A stretch of DNA of 25,613 nt from Eubacteriaceae bacterium (GCA_003446375.1 DMAW01000182.1:1-25613); one strand, 5' to 3'; counted from the first letter of the stretch, positions 9,077 through 16,972 are shown. Program-made: numbers and translations. Notes: a model not told the origin generated them from the letters alone.

Positions 9077-9110
9077 AACGGCGTCTATATAATAATATAT
9101 AGGCGCCGTT
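9077..9110 (+). promoter_or_regulatory. Long hairpin/dyad before glnK
   Basis: A 15-bp inverted repeat (9077-9091 with 9096-9110, one T:G pair) with the four-base loop ATAA ends 11 bases before the glnK ribosome binding site. No T-run follows, so it is not a standard terminator. It contains TATAAT at 9088-9093, but the best upstream -35 (TTGATA, 9067-9072) is only 15 bases away. It could be an mRNA hairpin affecting stability or translation, or a dyad operator over a weak second promoter. Confidence 0.65.
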
Positions 9111-9134
9111 AGTAATTTACAAGGAGGGATAAAC

Positions 9135-9488
9135 ATGTCAGACAAATTGACAAAAATTGAAATCATCACAAAGGGAAGCAAGCTTGAAGACTTGAAAGAA
9201 GGTCTTAATTCCATCGGCATCACAGGCATGACGGTAACTCAAGTGTTGGGATGCGGAATGCAAAAGGGCAAGACTGAATTTTATCGCGGTAATGAGTATA
9301 AAATCGACTTATTGCCAAAAATCAAGGTTGAAGTAGTAGTTTCAGTAGTACCTGTCTCTGAAGTCATCAGGATAGCAAAAGAGGTATTGGGTTCTAATGA
9401 AATTGGTTCAGGAAAGATTTTTGTTTACGAGATTCAGAACGCAATCCGAATAAGGACTGGCGAAGAAGGATCTGCAGCATTGAATTAA
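9135..9488 (+). CDS. glnK: Nitrogen regulatory protein PII (GlnK-type)
   Basis: Small trimeric signal protein that senses ATP/ADP and 2-oxoglutarate and, in the GlnK branch, plugs the AmtB channel when nitrogen is plentiful. The 117 residues have the PII plan: GLNSIGITGMTVTQVLGCG, a T-loop with YRGNEYKIDLLPK and the C-terminal GKIFVYEIQNAIRIRTGEEG. The T-loop tyrosine is Tyr55, equivalent to the uridylylated Tyr51 of enteric PII; whether it is modified here is unknown. AAGGAGGG precedes the ATG. The gene is immediately upstream of amtB, which is why I call it GlnK rather than GlnB. The 152-base gap to amtB holds two hairpins. Confidence 0.95.
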   Translation: MSDKLTKIEIITKGSKLEDLKEGLNSIGITGMTVTQVLGCGMQKGKTEFYRGNEYKIDLLPKIKVEVVVSVVPVSEVIRIAKEVLGSNEIGSGKIFVYEIQNAIRIRTGEEGSAALN

Positions 9489-9498
9489 ATAAAGAAAA

Positions 9499-9557
9499 TT
9501 GCATCTCGGGCTTATATGGCACCCGAAATGCAAATGCAGCCATCCGGCAAGATGGCT
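9499..9557 (+). promoter_or_regulatory. Two tandem hairpins between glnK and amtB
   Basis: Hairpin one pairs TTGCAT-C-TCGGG (9499-9510) with CCCGA-A-ATGCAA (9522-9533), 11 bp with one C/A mismatch and an 11-base loop. Hairpin two pairs AGCCATC (9538-9544) with GATGGCT (9551-9557), 7 bp with the six-base loop CGGCAA. Neither is followed by a T-run. They sit in the glnK-amtB mRNA about 70 bases before the amtB ribosome binding site and may affect processing, stability or relative expression. No credible amtB promoter was found: TTGACA at 9557 has no -10 at correct spacing. Confidence 0.6.
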
Positions 9558-9640
9558 TGACAGATACAATGAAATTATAACACATCAAAGCAAAATGCAA
9601 AAATAAAAATAATAAATACGAAATAAACGGAGGGATAAAT

Positions 9641-10885
9641 ATGGATATGGCAGTTTCTTTAGATACGGTATGGGTATTGCTCGGAGCGGTACTGGTGTTC
9701 TTTATGCAAGCAGGGTTTGCGATGGTTGAAACAGGATTTACCAGAGCAAAGAATGCAGGTAACATAATAATGAAAAATATTATGGACTTTTCAGTAGGGT
9801 CTATAATCTACTGGGTATTTGGATTTGGAATAATGTTTGGGGACAGCATCGGAGGCGTTGTAGGTGGTTTGGATTTGTTTGTAAGAGGAACGTATGATTT
9901 TGGAGTTCCCACTTATGCATTTCTGATTTTTCAAACAGTATTTTGCGCTACAGCAGCAACTATAGTTTCAGGAGCAATGGCTGAGAGAACAAAATTTGCG
10001 TCTTACCTTTCTTACAGCTTTTTTATATCATTGATAATCTATCCAGTGGTAGGACATTGGATATGGGGTGGAGGATTCCTTTCAGAAATGGGATTCGTTG
10101 ACTTTGCAGGATCTACAGTAGTACACTCTGTAGGTGGCTGGGCGGCTCTTGTGGGAGCAGCGGTAATAGGACCGAGAATAGGCAAATACACTAAAGAAGG
10201 CAAAGCTAAAGTTATTCCCGGACATAGCATAACTTTGGGAGCATTGGGAGTGTTCATCCTCTGGTTTGGATGGTTTGGATTCAATCCTGGTTCGCAACTG
10301 GCTGCATCGGGAATTGAGAATGCTGAAGCGATTTCAAGTATATTCATCACTACTAACCTAGCAGCTGCAATGGGGGCTATCATGTCAATGGCAGTAACGT
10401 GGATTAAGTATGGCAAACCTGATGTGAGCATGACGTTAAATGGAGCTTTGGCAGGGCTTGTTGGAATCACAGCTGGAACAGCGGCTGTAACTCCAGTAGG
10501 AGCGGCTATCATAGGATCTATAGCCGGAATCGTAATAGTATTTTCAGTAGAATTTGTAGATCATGTTCTGAAAATAGACGATCCAGTAGGTGCTGTAAGC
10601 GTTCATGGTGTATGTGGAGCGTTGGGAACATTGTTGGTAGGTTTCTTTGCAGTCGATGGCGGGCTTTTCTACGGAGGAGGAGCATCACTTCTTATGACAC
10701 AAGCAATTGGAGTATTAGCTGTAGCTGCATGGACGATGACGACTGCTTTTATATTATTTAAGACAATTGATAAGTTGATTGGGCTTAGAGTTTCCAGAGA
10801 AGAAGAGCTTGAAGGATTGGATATTACCGAACATGGTATGGAAAGTTATGCGGACTTCCAACTAAAATCAATTATAAATGAATAG
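9641..10885 (+). CDS. amtB: Ammonium transporter AmtB
   Basis: Trimeric inner-membrane channel for ammonium/ammonia. The 414-residue protein is hydrophobic throughout, fitting about 11 transmembrane helices. It has the family signature DFAGSTVVHSVGGW and the twin pore histidines H162 (VVHSVGG) and H322 (SVHGVCGALG). The N-terminus (VFFMQAGFAMVETGF) starts in the first helix with no long signal sequence, as is usual for Gram-positive Amt proteins. The ATG at 9641 lies six bases after GGAGGG; an in-frame ATG at 9647 is spaced less well. It pairs with glnK as a PII-gated uptake unit, and a strong bidirectional terminator follows. Confidence 0.96.
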   Translation: MDMAVSLDTVWVLLGAVLVFFMQAGFAMVETGFTRAKNAGNIIMKNIMDFSVGSIIYWVFGFGIMFGDSIGGVVGGLDLFVRGTYDFGVPTYAFLIFQTVFCATAATIVSGAMAERTKFASYLSYSFFISLIIYPVVGHWIWGGGFLSEMGFVDFAGSTVVHSVGGWAALVGAAVIGPRIGKYTKEGKAKVIPGHSITLGALGVFILWFGWFGFNPGSQLAASGIENAEAISSIFITTNLAAAMGAIMSMAVTWIKYGKPDVSMTLNGALAGLVGITAGTAAVTPVGAAIIGSIAGIVIVFSVEFVDHVLKIDDPVGAVSVHGVCGALGTLLVGFFAVDGGLFYGGGASLLMTQAIGVLAVAAWTMTTAFILFKTIDKLIGLRVSREEELEGLDITEHGMESYADFQLKSIINE

Positions 10886-10890
10886 TAAAT

Positions 10891-10925
10891 GCTAAAAAAG
10901 GCCCTTTTAAGGGGCCTTTTTTAGC
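10891..10925. terminator. Bidirectional terminator between amtB (+) and the ACT gene (-)
   Basis: A 14-bp perfect stem (10891-10904 with 10912-10925) whose arms hold six A and six T, so it reads as a terminator on both strands. It lies 5 bases after amtB and 5 bases after the - strand ACT gene. Confidence 0.9.
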
Positions 10926-10930
10926 GTCTA

Positions 10931-11365
10931 TTATTCTATGGCTAGAAGCCTTGCCTTTGTTACGCCATCTAACGCTCTAAGCTTATCGATTAGTTGATCT
11001 ATTGATAAGTCGAGTTCCAAGACATCCAAGGTTATATTGACGATTGCGCTGTTGTTTATGGGTATGTCCTGATTTATTGTTAAGATATTAGAATTTTCTT
11101 CAGCCAAAATATTTAAAAGGTGAGACAATACACCTTTTTTATGTTCTAAAGTAAAGCTTAGGGTTGCTTTTCTGCCTAAGTGGTTTGAAGGAGAAAAAAT
11201 AAAATCTTTATACTTATAGTAGGTGCTTCGACTAATGCCTACTTCTTTGACAGCTTCACTTATATTCTTTTTTTTGCCGCTTTCAATCATGTTTCTTGCC
11301 TTTAGAACTTTATCGTAGTACTCGGGAAGAATATCCTTATTTACAATCAGATATTTAGTTAGCAT
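10931..11365 (-). CDS. PheB/ThrR-like ACT-domain regulator
   Basis: The 144-residue protein matches the UPF0735/PheB family. The N-terminal half has a helix-turn-helix-like stretch (ISEAVKEVGISRSTYYKYKDFIF), and the C-terminal half is an ACT domain (SFTLEHKKGVLSHLLNILAEENSNIL...GVTKARLLAIE). ACT domains bind amino acids. From memory, the B. subtilis member has been described as ThrR, a regulator of threonine genes; I could not check this. Here it is the last gene of thrC-thrB-ACT, 13 bases after thrB, which independently suggests a threonine-responsive role. AAAGGA precedes the ATG. The inverted repeat in the thrC/hom gap is a candidate target. Assignment to phenylalanine metabolism, as the name PheB implies, is less likely in this context. 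Confidence 0.88.
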   Translation of the reverse strand: MLTKYLIVNKDILPEYYDKVLKARNMIESGKKKNISEAVKEVGISRSTYYKYKDFIFSPSNHLGRKATLSFTLEHKKGVLSHLLNILAEENSNILTINQDIPINNSAIVNITLDVLELDLSIDQLIDKLRALDGVTKARLLAIE

Positions 11366-11378
11366 ACTTACACATCCT

Positions 11379-12287
11379 TTATAAAATCTCGAAAGAAACT
11401 CCCTTATGATCTATCGGGAGAGTTAGTAATGTCCAATTTTGATCAATCAAGTTCAATTGTTTGCGTATATTTTCAACAGCTAACATATCATTTTTACTTA
11501 TACATAGAAGGGCAGGACCAGCACCGCTGAAAGTGCAGCTTAATCCGCCGTTTTCTAAGATGATGCTTTTTATGATATCAAAGTTTTCAACTAAAGACTT
11601 CCTTTGATCTTCATAGATATAATCTTTTGAGCCAATAAGGACCCCTTCATAATCTCCTGAAATAAGGGATAAAAGCAATATTGAGCTATTGGCTATGTTT
11701 AAGCTTGCAGCTTCAAGGGATACACTGTTAGATATTATACTCCGGGCTTTACTGGTAGAAACCTCGAAATCTGGAATTAAAACGTGGAACTTAAAGTCAG
11801 AAGACAAAAAAGCTTTTTTGTAAAAATAACCTTTTTCAGTCCTGGTGCTGACAGTCATTCCTCCAAAAAAAGCAGGTGAAATATTATCAGGATGGCCTTC
11901 AAGCCGGCAAGCAATCTGAAAAAGCTCATCTTTGCCAAAAGGCTCTCCCAATATTAAATTTGCACCTATAAGTCCCGCAGTTATGCAAGATGCGCTGCTG
12001 CCTAATCCTCGACCAGTTGGAATGTTCGTGTCGAATTCAATGTAGAGATTTTCAAAATAAGACACATCCTCATAATAAATTTTAAAAAGCTCTAAAGCTG
12101 AAGAGTAAACAAGGTTGTTTTTATTTTGGTATTTCGGCTCGCATCCTTTAAGGATTATTTCTTTTGATCTGCCTATAATAAAATTATTATACAAACCAAG
12201 AGCCAGGCCAAATGTGTCAAAGCCTGGTCCAAGGTTTGCTGATGTTGCCGGGACAGTTATCTTGTGAAAATTTGTTTTTCGTATCAT
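11379..12287 (-). CDS. thrB: Homoserine kinase
   Basis: Phosphorylates homoserine to O-phosphohomoserine, the substrate of threonine synthase. A GHMP-kinase with 302 residues: N-terminal PATSANLGPGFDTFGLALGLYN, the ATP-binding loop PTGRGLGSSASCI, and the C-terminal GAGPALLCIS glycine-rich motif. It overlaps thrC by four bases (ATGA), indicating translational coupling. Confidence 0.96.
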   Translation of the reverse strand: MIRKTNFHKITVPATSANLGPGFDTFGLALGLYNNFIIGRSKEIILKGCEPKYQNKNNLVYSSALELFKIYYEDVSYFENLYIEFDTNIPTGRGLGSSASCITAGLIGANLILGEPFGKDELFQIACRLEGHPDNISPAFFGGMTVSTRTEKGYFYKKAFLSSDFKFHVLIPDFEVSTSKARSIISNSVSLEAASLNIANSSILLLSLISGDYEGVLIGSKDYIYEDQRKSLVENFDIIKSIILENGGLSCTFSGAGPALLCISKNDMLAVENIRKQLNLIDQNWTLLTLPIDHKGVSFEIL

Positions 12288-13753
12288 AACAGTATTTCAG
12301 ATATGCTGTCTTTCATTTTATTAGAAGCATATACTTTTTTGTGAATATCATCAGAATTGCACATTGTTATCAGTTCTTTGGGTAAAGCCAAACCAGTGCC
12401 TTTTGAAAGTTTTTCAATTAATGTGTAGTCATCTAGTTCCGATGGACCGAAAATAGCTTCATAGACTGATTTTGTAAATTTATAAGGGCTAGCTGTAGAG
12501 AGTATTATATTGTAAGTGTCATCATTGCTCTCAGTTTTGTAATCCGCGTATACTTTGCATCCCACTGCGGTGTGTGGATCTATTACATAACCATATTTTT
12601 CATAGACATCTTTGATAGTCTCAAGCGTTTCTTTTTCATTGCAGTAATTTCCGTAGAAATTATCGGAAATAATTTCTTTGATTTCTTTAGAGACAGAATA
12701 TTTTCCTGAAGTGGACAATTCATTCATTGAATTCTTTACGAATTCTTTATCAAAATTCGACACATGACATAATAGCCTTTCAAAGTTGCTGGAAACCAAT
12801 ATGTCCATAGAAGGAGATATTGTTTTTATGAAAGGGCGGTTTTTATCGTACTCTCCTGTGGAGAAAAAGTCAAATAAAACGTTATTGTCATTTGATGCAC
12901 AAATTAGCTTATTTACTGGCAATCCCATATTTTTAGCATAATACCCGGCAAGGATGTTTCCAAAATTTCCTGTGGGAACCGTGAAATTTATTGGATCGCC
13001 CATTTTGATTTTTCCGGACGCCACAGATTTTATGTAAGAATCAAAGTAATATACAATTTGCGGAACTAATCTTCCGATATTGATAGAATTTGCTGAAGAG
13101 AGAACATAGCCGTTTTCTTTTAATAGGGAATTGTAACCCCGATCATTAAAGATTTCCTTGACACCCTTTTGCGCATCGTCAAAATTACCTTCAATGGCTA
13201 TTACATGGACATTTTTGCCAACCTGCGTAGTCATTTGTTTTCTCTGAATCATGCTGACGCCATCATTTGGATAAAAAACTATGATACTTGTTCCTTGAAC
13301 ATCTGCAAAGCCCTCTAGAGCGGCTTTTCCAGTATCTCCTGAAGTTGCAGTAAGGATGACAATCTCATCATCTACATTTTGGATTTTGGCAGATGCAGTT
13401 AACAGATGCGGAAGTATGCTCAGCGCGACATCTTTAAAAGCCAAGGTAGGTCCGTGATACAGTTCAAGGAAATTCAATTCCCCCAAAGCAGCTACTGGTG
13501 TCACATCTTTTGTATTGAATTTGCCATAAGCTTGGCTTATCATGTGTTTTAAGTCTGATTTGTCAAATTCATAAAAATACTTGGAAAGTACTTCATAGCA
13601 AATTTCTTCATAGCTCTTGCCAAGCAGGCTGTCAATGTCGATTTTAGGGAAAGACTCAGGAACAAATAAACCTCCATCTGATGAAATCCCCTTAAGGATT
13701 GCTTCGGATGGAGCGACATTGATATTGGAACGAGTGCTGTTGTATTTAATCAT
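12284..13753 (-). CDS. thrC: Threonine synthase
   Basis: PLP enzyme that converts O-phosphohomoserine to threonine. The PLP lysine is K107 in HGPTLAFKDVAL, and the phosphate-binding TATSGDTGKAALEGF motif follows. The N-terminal block (STRSNINVAPSEAILKGISSDGGLFVPE) and the 489-residue length place it with the longer E. coli/yeast-type enzymes rather than the roughly 350-residue Bacillus form. It is the first gene of the - strand threonine operon, divergent from hom, and GGAGG lies 9 bases upstream of the ATG. Confidence 0.96.
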   Translation of the reverse strand: MIKYNSTRSNINVAPSEAILKGISSDGGLFVPESFPKIDIDSLLGKSYEEICYEVLSKYFYEFDKSDLKHMISQAYGKFNTKDVTPVAALGELNFLELYHGPTLAFKDVALSILPHLLTASAKIQNVDDEIVILTATSGDTGKAALEGFADVQGTSIIVFYPNDGVSMIQRKQMTTQVGKNVHVIAIEGNFDDAQKGVKEIFNDRGYNSLLKENGYVLSSANSINIGRLVPQIVYYFDSYIKSVASGKIKMGDPINFTVPTGNFGNILAGYYAKNMGLPVNKLICASNDNNVLFDFFSTGEYDKNRPFIKTISPSMDILVSSNFERLLCHVSNFDKEFVKNSMNELSTSGKYSVSKEIKEIISDNFYGNYCNEKETLETIKDVYEKYGYVIDPHTAVGCKVYADYKTESNDDTYNIILSTASPYKFTKSVYEAIFGPSELDDYTLIEKLSKGTGLALPKELITMCNSDDIHKKVYASNKMKDSISEILL

Positions 13754-13804
13754 AAAAAAACCTCCATATAATTTACTTATCTTTATTGTATTTATCTATT
13801 ATCT

Positions 13805-13833
13805 ATGATAAAATGTTTTCGTGTAAAAAACAA
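13805..13833 (-). promoter_or_regulatory. Probable thrC promoter
   Basis: Read on the - strand: TTGTTT (13833-13828), a 17-base spacer and TATCAT (13810-13805), giving a start near 13798 and a leader of about 45 bases. It overlaps the hom promoter region and the inverted repeat at 13824-13842. Confidence 0.45.
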
Positions 13834-13842
13834 GTGTTTTTA
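13824..13842. promoter_or_regulatory. Imperfect inverted repeat in the thrC/hom divergent gap (candidate operator)
   Basis: TAAAAAAC-AA-GTGTTTTTA is an imperfect A/T-rich inverted repeat. It covers the thrC -35 and abuts the hom -10, a good place for one regulator to control both directions. The gap also carries several TATCT-type repeats (about 13777-13804). The low complexity weakens the case. Confidence 0.35.
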
Positions 13843-13846
13843 TAAT
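13841..13846 (+). promoter_or_regulatory. Probable hom-lysC -10 element
   Basis: A perfect TATAAT lies 44 bases before the hom ATG. No good -35 lies at 16-18 bases (TTCGTG at 13818 is the nearest), which suggests a weak or activator-dependent promoter. The ribosome binding site GAGGTG precedes the start codon. Confidence 0.5.
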
Positions 13847-13889
13847 AAATACAAAAATAAATAATAGAATGAAATTTTGAGGTGAAAGC

Positions 13890-15122
13890 ATGAAAATAGC
13901 ATTGCTCGGAATGGGCACCGTAGGCACAGGGGTATACGAGATAATCAACGAGGAAAAGGGCAATTATTTTGCTAATGCACAAGAAAAAGTTAACATAAAG
14001 AAAGTTCTGGTAAGGGATAAGAAAAAAAAGAGGAAACTCGACGTTCCCGATGATATGCTTACAGATTCTTTTGACGAGATCCTTAATGACGAAGAGATTG
14101 AGACTATCATATTTGCAATGGGCGGAATGGAACCTGAATACACTTATATGAAGGAAGCCATGAAAAGCAAAAAGCATGTCATCACTGCAAATAAAGCTGT
14201 AGTGTCTGAATACCTTGACACTCTCCTTAATCTAGCAGAACAAAATGACGTGATGTTCCTATTTGAAGCAAGTGTAGGCGGAGGAATACCTATAATCACA
14301 TCATTGAAAGAAACCCTTAAAATAAATAGAATAGATGAAATCAAAGGCATATTAAACGGCACATCGAACTTTATACTTTCAAAGATGTCCAGCGAAGGCA
14401 GGGATTTTAGCCAAGTGCTAAAAGAAGCACAGGACCTCGGATTTGCTGAAGCAGACCCAAGTGCCGACATAGATGGATTTGACGTTTCAAGAAAGTTGGC
14501 CATACTATCATCGTTGGCATTTGGATGTCACATAAAAGACGAGGATATATATAAAAGAGGAATAAGGGAAGTCTCAAAATCTGATATGGAGATGTTTGAT
14601 AATTTGGGATACGTGCTCAAATACCTTGCTCACTCAAAAATGGAGAGCGACAATTATTGCGCGACTGTAGAGCCGGTACTGCTGTCATCAAAAAATATCA
14701 TGAGTAATGTCAATGAAGAATTCAACATAGTATCAATACATGGCAATATAATTGGAGAATTGCAGTTTTATGGAAAGGGAGCGGGAAAAAACGCGACTGC
14801 AAATGCAGTCGTAGGAGATCTTTTGTATATAATAAACAATGAAAATAAAAAAGAAGACATTTCACTTGACAGAATTATGGAAAACAGAAAGTTAGATGCA
14901 TTTAAAGGCAAGTACTATATGAGGATTGATATAAAAAACCATGAAGAATTTAAAAATATCATAGACATGGTAGATGAGATATCAAAAGTAAAAAAAATGA
15001 TGGTTGAGAAAAGTCAGATTTTTGTTGTTACTGAAGAACTAAGTGCATACACTGTTAATGACTTGGCCCAAAAGATCAATGAATCAGGAAATAGCCTGTT
15101 TTATGCAAGAATAGTTGAATAA
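13890..15122 (+). CDS. hom: Homoserine dehydrogenase
   Basis: Reduces aspartate semialdehyde to homoserine at the branch to threonine and methionine. The N-terminal NAD(P) motif is GMGTVGTGVYEII; the catalytic-domain signature runs from GGGIPIITSLKETL through ILNGTSNFIL to GFAEADPSADIDGFD. The C-terminal 70 or so residues look like a short ACT-type regulatory domain. At 410 residues it is slightly shorter than Bacillus Hom. lysC follows after 34 bases and is probably co-transcribed. It stands divergent from thrC, whereas in B. subtilis hom, thrC and thrB are in one operon. Confidence 0.95.
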   Translation: MKIALLGMGTVGTGVYEIINEEKGNYFANAQEKVNIKKVLVRDKKKKRKLDVPDDMLTDSFDEILNDEEIETIIFAMGGMEPEYTYMKEAMKSKKHVITANKAVVSEYLDTLLNLAEQNDVMFLFEASVGGGIPIITSLKETLKINRIDEIKGILNGTSNFILSKMSSEGRDFSQVLKEAQDLGFAEADPSADIDGFDVSRKLAILSSLAFGCHIKDEDIYKRGIREVSKSDMEMFDNLGYVLKYLAHSKMESDNYCATVEPVLLSSKNIMSNVNEEFNIVSIHGNIIGELQFYGKGAGKNATANAVVGDLLYIINNENKKEDISLDRIMENRKLDAFKGKYYMRIDIKNHEEFKNIIDMVDEISKVKKMMVEKSQIFVVTEELSAYTVNDLAQKINESGNSLFYARIVE

Positions 15123-15156
15123 TCTAAATGTGGCATATATGGGAAAGGGATAGCAA

Positions 15157-16365
15157 ATGGAAAATCTAATAGTACAAAAATACGGAGGAACAAGCGTAGG
15201 TGATATCGATAGGATTAAAAATGTCGCCAAAAAAGTCATTAAAACTAAGGAGTCAGGGAAAAACGTTGTAGTAGTAGTTTCGGCAATGGGAGATACTACA
15301 GACGACTTAGTTAAAATGGCATACAAAATTAATGACAATCCTCATAAAAGAGAAATGGACATGCTTCTTTCCACAGGGGAACAAATATCTATATCCCTTC
15401 TGGCGATGGCTATTCAAAGCCTGGACCACGATGTAATATCCTTGACTGGAGCTCAATGCGGCATACTCACATCTTCCAGGCACAGTAAAGCTAAAATAGA
15501 CGCCATTAATACTGAACGAATAGAAAAAGAACTGAAAATGGGTAAAATTGTCATTGTTGCGGGTTTTCAAGGAGTAAACAAGGATATGGACATAACAACT
15601 TTGGGACGTGGAGGCTCTGACACTACGGCAGTAGCATTGGCAGCAGCATTGAATGCAGAAAAATGCCAGATTTTCACCGATGTAGACGGTGTTTACACTG
15701 CGGATCCGAGGATCGTTCCAAGTGCAAAAAAAATAAGCGCCATAAGCTATGATGAAGTTCTGGAGCTGGCTAGCCTAGGAGCCAAGGTGCTGCATCCAAG
15801 ATCTGTTGAGATGGCAGGCAAATACAACGTAGCCTTGGAAGTAAGATCGAGTTTTAACGAGAATGAAGGAACGATAATAGGGGAGGTTAATAAAATGGAA
15901 AAAGTGTTGATTAGGGGAATATCCTTAGATGAAAATATAGCCAAAATATCTGTTATGGAGGTACCGGACAAACCCGGCATAGCGTTCAACCTGTTTTCAC
16001 TTTTAGCACGAGCTGATATCCATGTAGATATGATTGTTCAAAATGTAAACAGAAACAATGTAAATGACATTACATTTACAGTGGCATTAGACGAGTTGCA
16101 AACTGCCGTAGATATTGCTCAAAAGTTTGCTTTTGATGTAGGTGCTGAAAAAGTTGAATATGACAAAGGCGTTTCAAAATTATCCGTTGTAGGGACGGGT
16201 GTCGTAGCAAATGCTGAAGTAGCTTCAAAGTTTTTTGAATCTCTTTACGAAATCGGAGTAAATATTCAGATGATTTCGACGTCGGAAATAAAGATATCGT
16301 GCATTATTGAAAAAGATAAAGGCAAGGAAGCTATGAAACATATACATGAAAAGTTCAATATGTAA
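15157..16365 (+). CDS. lysC: Aspartate kinase (aspartokinase II type, LysC)
   Basis: Catalyses the first step of the aspartate pathway, ATP-dependent phosphorylation of aspartate. The kinase domain covers about residues 1-235 (KYGGTSVG near the N-terminus, GRGGSDTTA, FTDVDGVYTADPR), followed by two ACT domains (about 258-400). At 402 residues it matches the Bacillus lysine-sensitive aspartokinase II. An internal Shine-Dalgarno and ATG at codon 247 would give a separate 156-residue beta subunit, as known for the B. subtilis enzyme. It lies downstream of hom, so this isozyme may serve the threonine branch. Which amino acid inhibits it cannot be read from sequence alone. Confidence 0.95.
   Translation: MENLIVQKYGGTSVGDIDRIKNVAKKVIKTKESGKNVVVVVSAMGDTTDDLVKMAYKINDNPHKREMDMLLSTGEQISISLLAMAIQSLDHDVISLTGAQCGILTSSRHSKAKIDAINTERIEKELKMGKIVIVAGFQGVNKDMDITTLGRGGSDTTAVALAAALNAEKCQIFTDVDGVYTADPRIVPSAKKISAISYDEVLELASLGAKVLHPRSVEMAGKYNVALEVRSSFNENEGTIIGEVNKMEKVLIRGISLDENIAKISVMEVPDKPGIAFNLFSLLARADIHVDMIVQNVNRNNVNDITFTVALDELQTAVDIAQKFAFDVGAEKVEYDKGVSKLSVVGTGVVANAEVASKFFESLYEIGVNIQMISTSEIKISCIIEKDKGKEAMKHIHEKFNM
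15880..15897 (+). promoter_or_regulatory. Internal ribosome binding site and start for the aspartokinase beta subunit
   Basis: GGGGAGG (15880-15886) lies eight bases before an in-frame ATG (15895-15897, Met247). This is as good a start signal as any in the window although it is inside an open frame. Initiation here would make the last 156 residues, the ACT-domain half. This matches the alpha/beta arrangement of B. subtilis aspartokinase II. Confidence 0.7.
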
Positions 16366-16370
16366 AATAA

Positions 16371-16410
16371 AAGGAATCCGGATGTTAGCGTTAATAAATC
16401 CGGATTCCTT
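16371..16410. terminator. Bidirectional terminator between lysC (+) and luxS (-)
   Basis: A perfect 13-bp stem (16371-16383 with 16398-16410) with a 14-base loop lies 5 bases after lysC and 4 bases after the end of luxS. The T-tract is interrupted (TTATTTTC) on the + strand. Confidence 0.85.
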
Positions 16411-16414
16411 ATTT

Positions 16415-16891
16415 TCAATTTGGATAGTTAAGATTTTCTTCAGATATTTTATTTAATAGATTGTAAAATAATGCGGCTTCAGATTTTGCTGCTTTTAAAT
16501 CCATATCTGTGTAATTTCCACATTCAATAGGAGTGGCTCCAGGCACATAATCTTCAAACTCCTTGATAAAACTGAACATTTCTTTTAGCAAAGGCAAGAT
16601 ATCTTTAGAAGTGTAAGATCCTTCTAGTATAAGGTAAAATCCGGTCCTGCATCCCATAGGTCCAAAATACACAGTATGAGAAGAATATTTTTGATGGTTT
16701 CTTAAGAAAGTCGCACCAAGATGCTCTATTGTATGGGCAGCCCCTGTTCCAAGCACTGTATCCACATTTGGTTTTTTCATTCTAATATCAAAGGTAGTCA
16801 AAGTAGTTTCTCCAAAGTGATCTATCCGGGAGACGTACACGCCCTTAAGAAGTCTTTCGTGATCTACTGAAAAGCTTTCAATGCGTTTCAT
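16415..16891 (-). CDS. luxS: S-ribosylhomocysteine lyase LuxS
   Basis: Cleaves S-ribosylhomocysteine to homocysteine and the AI-2 precursor DPD, in the activated methyl cycle. The metal-binding HTIEH gives H53 and H57 with the catalytic E56; the third metal ligand is C124 (PIECGNY) and the catalytic cysteine is C81 (GPMGCRTG). The 158 residues are the normal length. GGAGG precedes the ATG. It has its own promoter and no pfs or metK beside it, so the sequence says nothing about whether AI-2 is used as a signal. Confidence 0.97.
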   Translation of the reverse strand: MKRIESFSVDHERLLKGVYVSRIDHFGETTLTTFDIRMKKPNVDTVLGTGAAHTIEHLGATFLRNHQKYSSHTVYFGPMGCRTGFYLILEGSYTSKDILPLLKEMFSFIKEFEDYVPGATPIECGNYTDMDLKAAKSEAALFYNLLNKISEENLNYPN

Positions 16892-16942
16892 TCAAAATCC
16901 TCCATTTCTTTTCTTTATATTTAAACATATCCGCATAAAAGG

Positions 16943-16972
16943 ATTATAATACATCTTTTACTTATTAGTCAG
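16943..16972 (-). promoter_or_regulatory. Probable luxS promoter
   Basis: On the - strand: CTGACT (16972-16967), an 18-base spacer and a perfect TATAAT (16948-16943). The -35 lies inside the end of the ABC permease gene, and the leader would be about 45 bases. No strong terminator is visible between the permease gene and luxS, so read-through from the long operon is possible. Confidence 0.55.

Noticed and set aside
8971..9134. Riboswitch, T-box or ANTAR antiterminator before glnK
   Set aside because: The terminated leader is only about 30 bases before the stem; no T-box bulge, no A1/G4 hexaloops and no competing pairing were visible.
9557..9581. Promoter for amtB: TTGACA at 9557 with TATAAC at 9576
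   Set aside because: Spacer is only 13 bases, and the TTGACA overlaps the second hairpin arm.
10039..10512. A 157-residue - strand open frame inside amtB
   Set aside because: Antisense shadow of a hydrophobic Gly/Ala-rich gene; proline- and alanine-rich translation with no recognisable domain and no start signal.
13803..14177. A - strand open frame crossing the start of hom
   Set aside because: Overlaps the clearly homologous hom frame and its promoter region; composition is that of an AT-rich antisense shadow.
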